From positions 1 through 13,960 of the forward strand of contig JAOZLT010000013.1 of assembly GCA_029934675.1 (NCBI GenBank): a stretch of DNA of 13,960 nucleotides. The letters are read 5' to 3'. The stretch's first letter is position 1. Each line of letters starts with the position of its first letter. The notes beneath the pieces are model-generated. The model did no database searches. It had not been told where the DNA came from and was given only the letters and a program-made list of their open reading frames with translations. The DNA is from Candidatus Altimarinota bacterium (GTDB lineage Bacteria > Patescibacteriota > Gracilibacteria > UM-FILTER-43-11). Made by a program: the position numbers and the translations under genes. Of the stretch, positions 12,501 to 13,960 are shown piece after piece.

Positions 12501-13862
12501 GAATTTGTGAAGATTGCTCTTGGTGCTACGAATTGTTTTGATTGTACAATGGCAACCAATAAACAAAAAACAAAGTATATTGCTAATCCGTTCCCAGATG
12601 TATTTTTGCCAGCTTGGTACTTTTATTGTATATCAATCGCCAAAGAACTTGGTATGGTAACCGGTTATGGAGATGGTGTATTCCGCCCTGGTCGAAATAT
12701 TAGCAGAGCTGAAGCCGTAGCTGTACTTCTTCGCCAATCCGGAATTGAACTCGAAGAAGCTCCTAAAGATTATTACGTGGATGTTCCTGAATACGCATGG
12801 TATGTGGATTATATTCATACTGCGGTAGAAAGTGATTTTATAAAAGAACAGCAAGGCATAGTAGCTCCTGATGAAGAGATAACCCGTGGTGAGTTCGCGT
12901 TTATGGCTAGCGGAGTACTTGCACTTCAGGATTGTAGTGAAGTGGATACTGATGAGGATGGTATGCCTGATTGGTGGGAAATGGACAATGACCTTGATCC
13001 GTTATTCGCAGGCGATGCCTTACTTGATAACGACGATGATGGAATAACCAATCTCCACGAATACAAAAATACTCTTTGCCCATATCTGGATAATCCAAAC
13101 CAAACAGATACAGATGGCGACAAGAAAATCGACGTATGTGATGATGATATTGATAATGATGGAATAAAAAATGAATTAGGCATTTATGATAAAGACGGAA
13201 AGTTGGATAATTCAGTTGTAGATAATAGTGATGATAACTGTCTATTCGTTGCCAACCTAGGCCAGGAGGATTCGGATGACGATGGTGTTGGCGATGCATG
13301 TGAAGAATGCCCTTATCTCAACAACCCTAATCAAAACGATTTAGATGGCGACGGTATAATCGACGTATGTGATGATGATTTGGATAATGACGGCACAAAA
13401 AATGTACTTGGTATATACGATGAAAACGGATTAATAGACCCAGAAAAAGTAGCAGAAAGCGATGATAACTGTATTTTTATAATCAATGAGGATCAGACAG
13501 ATATTAACGCAGATAAATTAGGCGATATATGTGAGGCTTTGCCTGCAGACCAAGTAGGTCCACCAAAAGACTTATGTCCAGCAATTCCAGAAGACCTCGA
13601 CTGGTATCATGATGATGACGGTTGCCCTGAGCTCAATGACGCATTAAAGAAAAAAACAGCTGAAGATGCAAGAACCCTACCAGATAAGACTGCGGAAGAT
13701 TATTACAAGAAGAAGCCAGGTGTTTATATAAACAAAGGTCCTGCCTGCTACTTCTTGGATTATGAAAATGACATTGTTAAAGATGATATCATCATGACAG
13801 CAATTACCGACGTTGATACGCATGACATTATTTATACGCAAAGCGGTGAAATTCCTTATTAA
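516..13862 (+). CDS. Giant secreted multidomain S-layer/surface protein with Ig-like, FG-GAP, SLH and TSP3 repeats
   Basis: One uninterrupted frame of 4,448 codons from GTG (516) to TAA (13860-13862). The product is predicted to be exported and held outside the cell by three SLH repeats (residues 3956-4137), which in known families bind secondary cell-wall polymers. Other modules in order: C25-like motifs (144-208 and 1539-1548), Ig-like modules (957-1261), FG-GAP repeats (1573-1705), a DUF11-like domain (1860-1956), a Cys/Pro-rich hydrophobic segment (2035-2237), a Leu-Pro stretch (2636-2738), amphipathic helices (2820-3077), a Ser-rich linker (3240-3267), and calcium-type TSP3 repeats (4144-4375). 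There is no LPXTG signal and no C-terminal membrane helix. The GTG has only a weak GGA eight bases upstream, and the frame is open further upstream with a signal-peptide-like sequence, so the true start is probably earlier. A role in adhesion, S-layer building or attack on other cells is inference. The coding assignment is near certain and the exact function is unknown. Confidence 0.95.
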   Translation: MGSDINVHIFAIPKAHASDAAISKLITANPIAKAISSVISSTTSKPAHAELGIVAVMVENKLLDDKTSYSGSTLREYVFAYAENIQKRLPHTRAIVMGVDSNEDTFKISTILEKMYYEGVDNDLLDTSKINDDTKKEDDNRLVGIVLVGNIPLPIVYDRDGVTSPSLYPYTDFYRKRYIYNHNTDRFELNPDALKPTPDVWHGVIVPPSKDNPTRKKELAEYFDKNNKYSNNQDGYSTFNKRMLYYNFPAVEKKLNTFDYSNYKRAMKYLEEIVFHRFNRHLLKAMVSDISGEMAPDKAEKDQKPLIDDISIKRITGSGIELVIKKFTKNFAQSLQTYLGRLNSKIAKTGRWSEKEYDSFASLITMRDTYMQTILMAKTIELEKLIDKEISSAQETVKVITGVAIDSEESFNFSSYIDGTKVSSMLSTSDAGLYRGQLRPVGIKVVENNSVLVEANRLYNPDTGIIPPDGDTTKMEERAEYNEYGGCVANNSIKYDNNDKNIHIGPNRCDPTSAIKPVFDIAGSKESGYKLYRSSDTNPPSNFKLPDEQFLLENMSFLPSSMSAKGLYADGSDFKKKAYCNSSLPAVCSAPLGIAPDTDLDETINRLFSKLVSTEEIKLDMADKADVALLTGGKTIAHKQLSKILHTLLPKGLIQSRSFNDDGNVTVKFTATTKDLKTMIKHVEPSDTTIASVCESQVTEAYPSDGIRYVEFYKDKKRRVYKYPNLFRIEGNSQNEILQNLSKEILKKDKELNDLLGSQKNIISKFFTTNAALVEPIQWRQLGVDQKHQSIFEKYLNRDSFMPVPDSTAVPPSTQPKGYEVVHIYAKGDEESFQFAINRSNLDSKALIDSELDAAKKSLKDKEKAVGKKDATSDATSSDTKSLYKCGPSDGVEIWEWFPNLIGCWIPNEVIKLADLVTLDNSCGGDLPQPDEDALDNSGADIFSNPELAVENPANKPATLKVIINKKTLVQGEKVPVKVEVLNKKGKKVLGYISNPLEFKVVDNSLADLDQSKMNIFIGEGKIDMNAKNKSGKTSLDIKLGSLTSKTPINVIDGIKVKLAHKKVEGQPYYNITAQLYDLSDNAVTDVNTDIKLSSVKPSDGKFAPPLVSLKDGKGQSKFFPNPASTNIALTAVHSVYKSDILTVPPIVNEPFKIVISTPKNLPVGKEVKIPVKVTDIYGTTSVKFGKYDENFKCHKETIKVKVTKKMSQYGSVESDTVTIKNGVGEIKVKVGKETGQLNLIAEHDKLAPGMAEMPIIAKISQEDWSENFPQDLFASFVGFPAGNFLKENYFGGVHLFSGKTQAVYASMSDIPIPPTVTVMPNYQIKLGGSSQTVDVSDMTDKISLQVIDKKTLESLLSTTVDLDFNKIAVWDRNAKPVSDTIYYELTNSNYTVTSANGVVDIFDADDEKVVTLKKDSISFKKFNHTLSFEDSSNFNLLELVLSNATDEVARLYLNFKPKTLKENDFVIDSDYGLRSLFSGNSTNDPTGLILYDTSVEPEESKRPTEHFGFEKENKYILRFGGGSPIGEATMWNLPFNSVLLGDPTIKLTNQIASSLNYDNTVGRQIYQDDEEGDIVAITNFDFNKDNIEDIAVVTKDGRIRLFEGGHTDPLYRDRGNIAFLADGVLSIASFDFKNDGYDDLVVATKAGRLAILHNNKEVLTRTNQKLKVGKQLYQISKADMDADGYPDLVTLDSLGDIRIFYNNNNVLPENGVLIGNYGFSLKLTENLKNDLKIRYPNMPEPKDPTAVTSSAGKDAKISNITPTADNPLGISITPPKATDLTALTSFQTKDTSKDISDSAAKAAVDAFTKDAKAVAELGAPASQKIPWNENGESSVYFESFSNFEKNYPFGQNGLSLIANKSVINKDRPTAKNLDLKETLKYTIKLTASKDVKDFILLDTIPDSLTLDEDSVDCKDMACKDMEVTANGVHLFLSKLNLKAKKTITITYEVAVKYTPRAAIMINKLDGKIKLNMPKSPNPAVPFDNYKDILVSPPFNTTGQLIAHYTTTPRKYSITSTKKEEDKTIADALSQNSKCMDELKKLGSLKKDAKVDASAMDNMMKACGLDKVQKDLKECKIDPNGGKPTPTPEQCAANPSKCAADTLRDVSDSISNFLCMGGGCFPMPFNMAFLAPKTIPFAMPLLAFPATLITPIGPLPVPSFFAMAPTPLGAAEIPGPIMSMIRLYTIPTLTGGLAMAFCWGPFPPGTPVPPPLMPIPYPPPIGNCMTFALPMGGLPQCKAIEAGITSLMDAANSVINDANSGIAAVNNGGNLPAELSAVDSTEGGAGGLEVGLAINLGNQMKFEPPTKTFSNKHIGSYDSIGGKIAGWLDKQMLEIFNKLLNLPTIRFILPDTTKIFSADWDEFDKLTTAWWNGVTGLGKQATTAGTGALGMLKATGGAVAGMVKGDANNIKNAGGKFLDNYTAVEQEVVAFNQNTIEDLYAVVNSIPFINLNEHYIDFKIPYLSYAQINDVIRDFEGAKLYYKKQAQKYNDLLAKYKAQFTCPKADKNKKECVAIKILGMFTLDLSTFIKSIEDNIDVFRSYMNFPKQVIMFFNQLSQYLSQLACILETFANLISGWLVTIQNQMIGYVEVFYTIIEIVKNIKKLVDIFTNFETNCDICTNDRMGNFGWIMLLGLVIPEIPIIKFPKWPDLVFDLSDFKAEINIEFPTVHFIGEPIKLPRIPRIKFPDLPDLTLLKLGLQLPALPVLPKLPDLPKLPPLPAVPTVNLPTLPPPPKLPDIGASFEVISELLEMLLMIWCMIKKGFSPVPEGYLGDHAVLLTNRPAYLMPLDMLQIKFGDIAVGDMGFDELRIESKVYMSLRLKLVAEGLQKTADDWNKAVPTDFQKLIDESFIGDIAKGLDKFEKFADELSDDIDKFSEDFADTIEDAGKYHQKALDMLGKELKDVDDMFRGAESDLQDLSDTATDIMGEGTKIANQAMVNKLAEYNKWADGVDKNMSEIMRKAATEAWVEWVGTSLTFGLSAAGKAINEVDVKEWLQEHIFNLVGKGIDDAIAKGVMGEFEVGKFINSYLQPNAPEWLANMGDELSKNFDELRDDMKKTGDSFRDAYMDSKLRTMMWSAWAQDTTSNQEAYIPQINQKQRYEVPPELKDAFTNKIEGMIAVIDEVNRSEPIEYSVLKEKYGVPDYQLPIIPTAVDKIHSLQIELLKKSKEYADMAVISENQEDLYAFVQNQLEPPSPYKLASSKKKTVTTNISGTPDLEKLIANKPQAPPIEYKRLLAQASSGKTASSSSSVGSSSNSSSGACVGTCLIDPITNKSIQFIPYFDNPAITKTAFIPSGIPGKSHVVYSDGPVLYLKRELTVPLSTTINIPPRVPNIIFNLDDFITAGGSLYPYREAVNMVAPSLTENGSASFNWAEITHPDLYGAGIELERSILGYDVDKQKNGLADITIVLLPPDSKGNAPRVTIDGNAISYGTLVTSLADKKEARKRFGIETKSFYTRANKVLFETVGNDKRNLGITLTPTRAVYFDKFSGSGYNLNMDNGFHHIKATWFDKYGRIANYNHNELLSPQIYVDTAAPIDMSGEKTFKFPIYKKGIINVSEIYTDLSESYNYYWDTNQDGLMDVTGAEYAIYPQKKPKKFTVDLIASIDLNDSSFTQYKKKIKIEIYVPKISLEEEPLISEGKIKGTMQPEDKSHNLKDIPFSLFRKRWGIWKNLGLLKAGTNEQTTPPLSDKNGWKNNYYALNKDGDYEISGFTHGLSNALISDGSQNDVVRVHLKTGQIEMLNNDYELKVIPASWLLPTRVAVVKKAFDTALSNIYYIADSNTDAVILDTPITQTNLSTIGITLGDLNTSDSITAENMPGYTESFPGGATIFNKDTKINIALINSDGAVRMMSTGYSLGFKNQGKLTEKIIFQLIDDKTKKPVFDIFVAANFDLLVINQDEVWNDLKTQIGYLKKRIGPMFASLFAQNKPNKSSQNSTKSSKPNISKPTTSENPFQDLDSGHPNYKAILDLYKRRIVGGYGDGTFRPDAKLSRAEFVKIALGATNCFDCTMATNKQKTKYIANPFPDVFLPAWYFYCISIAKELGMVTGYGDGVFRPGRNISRAEAVAVLLRQSGIELEEAPKDYYVDVPEYAWYVDYIHTAVESDFIKEQQGIVAPDEEITRGEFAFMASGVLALQDCSEVDTDEDGMPDWWEMDNDLDPLFAGDALLDNDDDGITNLHEYKNTLCPYLDNPNQTDTDGDKKIDVCDDDIDNDGIKNELGIYDKDGKLDNSVVDNSDDNCLFVANLGQEDSDDDGVGDACEECPYLNNPNQNDLDGDGIIDVCDDDLDNDGTKNVLGIYDENGLIDPEKVAESDDNCIFIINEDQTDINADKLGDICEALPADQVGPPKDLCPAIPEDLDWYHDDDGCPELNDALKKKTAEDARTLPDKTAEDYYKKKPGVYINKGPACYFLDYENDIVKDDIIMTAITDVDTHDIIYTQSGEIPY
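945..1139 (+). other. N-terminal region with gingipain/C25-like motifs (tentative domain)
   Basis: Residues 144-156 read GIVLVGNIPLPIV, a hydrophobic strand ending in VGN-x-P. Then come PSLYPYTDF (165-173) and WHGVI (201-205). In C25 (gingipain/PorU-type) caspase-like domains, a strand ending in LVGD/N-x-x-x-P followed by a D/Y-rich motif is typical. Residues before it (about 33-100) alternate predicted strands and helices as expected of an alpha/beta fold. I cannot place a catalytic Cys-His pair. H202 is only a candidate. It may be an inactive or unrelated domain. Confidence 0.3.
3384..4298 (+). other. Three Ig/invasin-like beta modules
   Basis: Residues 957-1053, 1054-1148 and 1149-1261 are three successive beta-rich modules of about 95-113 residues. 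Each opens with a strand such as LKVIINKKTLVQGEKVPVKV or FKIVISTPKNLPVGKEVKI and closes with a GxG-x-strand pattern (GEGKIDMNA, DGKGQSKFF, NGVGEIKVKV). This matches the Big/invasin type of Ig-like fold found in bacterial surface stalks and adhesins. Sequence identity between the three is low. They probably act as rigid spacers, but a binding role cannot be excluded. Confidence 0.6.
5130..5159 (+). other. C25-like closing motif VLLGDPTIKL
   Basis: Residues 1539-1548 read VLLGDPTIKL. C25 peptidase domains of the gingipain/PorU type commonly end with a strand of the form LLGDP-x-L-x-L. Here the motif sits just before the FG-GAP repeats and about 1,330 residues after the N-terminal C25-like motifs. 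It may close the same fold with the Ig-like modules inserted. A ten-residue match can be coincidence. Confidence 0.3.
5232..5630 (+). repeat. Three FG-GAP/VCBS-type repeats with Asp-rich calcium loops
   Basis: Residues 1573-1705 hold three repeats spaced 50 and 48 residues apart. Each has an Asp-rich loop, DFNKDNIED (1582-1590), DFKNDGYDD (1632-1640) and DMDADGYPD (1680-1688), followed by a hydrophobic strand (IAVV, LVVA, LVTL) and a G-R/D-I/L strand (GRIRLFEG, GRLAILHN, GDIRIFYN). This is the pattern of FG-GAP/VCBS blades that build beta-propellers and bind calcium in secreted proteins. Three blades are too few for a closed propeller, so neighbouring diverged blades or an open arrangement are likely. 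Confidence 0.8.
6093..6383 (+). other. DUF11-like beta-sandwich domain
   Basis: Residues 1860-1956 begin NKSVINKDRPTA and continue with LKETLKYTIKLTAS, FILLDTIPDSLTL and KKTITITYEVAVKY. The order of a YTI-strand, then D-x-I-P-D-x-L, then an ITYEV-strand is typical of DUF11/conserved-repeat surface domains, which serve as structural spacers. A Cys pair in VDCKDMACKD may form a local disulfide after export. Confidence 0.6.
6618..7226 (+). other. Cys-rich segment leading into a Pro/Met-rich hydrophobic stretch
   Basis: Residues 2035-2237 contain ten cysteines. The first half is helical and charged. From residue 2116 (MGGGCFPMPF) to about 2236 it becomes dominated by Pro, Met, Phe, Ala, Gly and Leu with almost no charge, for example IPFAMPLLAFPATLITPIGP and PPGTPVPPPLMPIPYPPPIG. 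Frequent prolines make transmembrane helices unlikely. It may be buried, form a polyproline-type rod, or contact a membrane or hydrophobic surface. I recognise no family. Confidence 0.6.
8421..8729 (+). repeat. Leu-Pro periodic segment
   Basis: Residues 2636-2738 carry prolines at a recurring three-residue spacing, clearest in LPALPVLPKLPDLPKLPPLP and continuing to LPDI. The earlier part (IPEIPIIKFPKWPDL, LPRIPRIKFPDLPDL) is a looser version. The regular x-L-P pattern suggests an extended polyproline-II-like rod or a stacked surface with one hydrophobic face. It sits between a hydrophobic helical region and the amphipathic helices, consistent with a spacer. Confidence 0.65.
8973..9746 (+). 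other. Long amphipathic helical region with a central hydrophobic hairpin
   Basis: Residues 2820-3077 are rich in Asp, Glu, Lys, Ala, Leu and Phe with heptad-like spacing, for example FEKFADELSDDIDKFSEDFA and LGKELKDVDDMFRGAESDL, so long helices or coiled coils are expected. Between the two helical halves lies a less charged stretch around EWVGTSLTFGLSAAGKAI. The helix-hydrophobic-helix plan resembles helical stalks and alpha-helical pore formers in general, but no specific family is recognised. Confidence 0.5.
10233..10316 (+). other. Ser-rich flexible linker
   Basis: Residues 3240-3267 are mostly Ser, Gly and Ala (SSGKTASSSSSVGSSSNSSS) and end in a Cys pair, ACVGTC. This is a flexible linker separating the helical middle from the beta-rich C-terminal third, and it could be a glycosylation region. 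Confidence 0.7.
12381..12926 (+). repeat. Three S-layer homology (SLH) repeats
   Basis: Repeat 1 (residues 3956-4004) starts FQDLDSGHPNYKAI and includes IVGGYGDGTFRPDAKLSRAEF. Repeat 2 (4026-4074) starts FPDVFLPAWYFYCI and includes MVTGYGDGVFRPGRNISRAE. Repeat 3 (4086-4137) starts YYVDVPEYAWYVDYI and is diverged, with VAPDEEITRGEF in place of the GYGDG-FRP core. The G-Y-x-D-G-x-F-x-P and R-x-E motifs are diagnostic of SLH domains, which anchor proteins to pyruvylated wall polymers. Three repeats are the usual functional unit. They are not at the very end: about 310 residues follow. Confidence 0.95.
12945..13640 (+). repeat. Thrombospondin type-3-like calcium-binding repeats
   Basis: Residues 4144-4375 contain many D-x-D-x-D-G loops: DTDEDGMPDWWE, DNDDDGITN, DTDGDKKIDVCDDD, DSDDDGVGDACE, DLDGDGIIDVCDDD and YHDDDGCPEL. 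Such Asp-rich loops bind calcium in TSP3-type repeats of secreted bacterial proteins. Paired cysteines (VC, DNC, DAC) are placed as in TSP3 units that form disulfides. The calcium-rich exterior would rigidify this tail. Confidence 0.9.
13077..13538 (+). repeat. 77-residue tandem duplication in the calcium-binding tail
   Basis: Unit 1 (13077-13307, residues 4188-4264) begins CPYLDNPNQTDTDGD and unit 2 (13308-13538, residues 4265-4341) begins CPYLNNPNQNDLDGD. Both are exactly 77 residues with no gap. Shared landmarks are IDVCDDD, DNDG-x-KN, LGIYD, SDDNC and GD-x-CE. DNA identity is lower than protein similarity, so the duplication is not recent. Unit 2 has lost some Asp near its end (INADKLGD in place of SDDDGVGD), suggesting a weaker calcium site. 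Confidence 0.85.
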
Positions 13863-13960
13863 CAATCGAGGCTACGCTCCTCACGTCGCTGAGGCTACAA
13901 TGGAAGCTACAATTGTGGATTACTAATTACAACCTCAATAGTAGCCTCAAAGTGAAACGG
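13863..13960. repeat. Cluster of direct and inverted 8-base repeats downstream of the gene
   Basis: GAGGCTAC occurs at 13868-13875 and 13891-13898, with the variant GAAGCTAC at 13903-13910. The inverse GTAGCCTC lies at 13941-13948, with a looser inverse ACAACCTC just before it. TGAGGCTAC (13890-13898) and GTAGCCTCA (13941-13949) make a 9-base perfect inverted repeat around 42 bases. ACAATTGT (13909-13916) is a palindrome. No T tract follows, so it is not a standard terminator. No gene is seen here. Confidence 0.55.

Noticed and set aside
12907..13299. A 130-codon - strand frame rich in His and Tyr
   Set aside because: His/Tyr/Ser richness is produced by reading Asp-rich GAT/GAC codons antisense, so it is a shadow of the TSP3 tail.
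12945..13640. Dockerin domain
   Set aside because: The Asp loops are too many and follow the TSP3 spacing with CPYL and VCDDD landmarks rather than two EF-hand-like loops with dockerin helices.
13640..13862. LPXTG sorting signal or C-terminal membrane anchor
   Set aside because: The last 70 residues have no LPXTG-like motif, no hydrophobic span and no basic tail. Anchoring is better explained by the SLH repeats.
13890..13949. Rho-independent terminator of the giant gene
   Set aside because: The 9-base stem has a 42-base loop and no T tract follows on either strand.
1..13960. CRISPR array, insertion sequence or rRNA
   Set aside because: No regularly spaced identical repeats, no transposase frame and no rRNA-like stretch were seen.

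Overview
The window is almost entirely one giant protein-coding gene on the + strand, about 4,450 codons (516-13862, TAA stop). It is flanked by about 500 bases of AT-rich upstream DNA and 98 bases of downstream DNA. The encoded protein is a secreted, multidomain cell-surface protein of roughly half a megadalton. It ends in three S-layer homology (SLH) repeats followed by an Asp-rich calcium-binding thrombospondin-type-3-like (TSP3) tail. The domain mix and AT-rich coding suggest a bacterium with an S-layer that makes giant surface proteins, possibly a Patescibacteria/CPR lineage such as Peregrinibacteria. That placement is an inference and is weak. No in-frame TGA occurs, which argues against the lineages that read TGA as glycine (Gracilibacteria, Absconditabacteria).

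Layout. Bases 2-175 hold a reading frame with no start that may be the 3' end of an upstream gene (weak). Bases 226-291 are a GC-richer island able to form competing hairpins. Bases 315-344 look like a sigma70-type promoter. Bases 377-414 form a terminator-like hairpin with a T tract, lying between that promoter and the gene. The frame of the giant gene stays open back to base 420. This upstream part encodes a basic, hydrophobic signal-peptide-like segment, but it contains no ATG, GTG or TTG, so the real start may be a rare codon such as ATA or ATT.

Domains in order, with residue 1 at the GTG at 516: signal peptide (partly upstream); an N-terminal region with motifs reminiscent of C25/gingipain-like domains (144-208); a long mixed region; three Ig/invasin-like beta modules (957-1261); a beta-rich region closing with a C25-like GDPT motif (1539-1548); three FG-GAP/VCBS repeats (1573-1705); a DUF11-like beta domain (1860-1956); a Cys-rich then Pro/Met-rich hydrophobic segment (2035-2237); a helical, hydrophobic region; a Leu-Pro repeat stretch (2636-2738); amphipathic helices (2820-3077); a Ser-rich linker (3240-3267); a beta-rich region with a Ca-loop-like motif (near 3574); three SLH repeats (3956-4137); TSP3-like repeats including a 77-residue tandem duplication (4144-4375); and a short C-terminal tail.

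There is no second complete gene, so no operon can be read. As inferred, the protein is exported, held at the cell surface by its SLH repeats, and stiffened by calcium. The middle modules would serve adhesion, spacing or possibly proteolysis. The downstream flank carries a cluster of direct and inverted 8-base repeats of unknown role.
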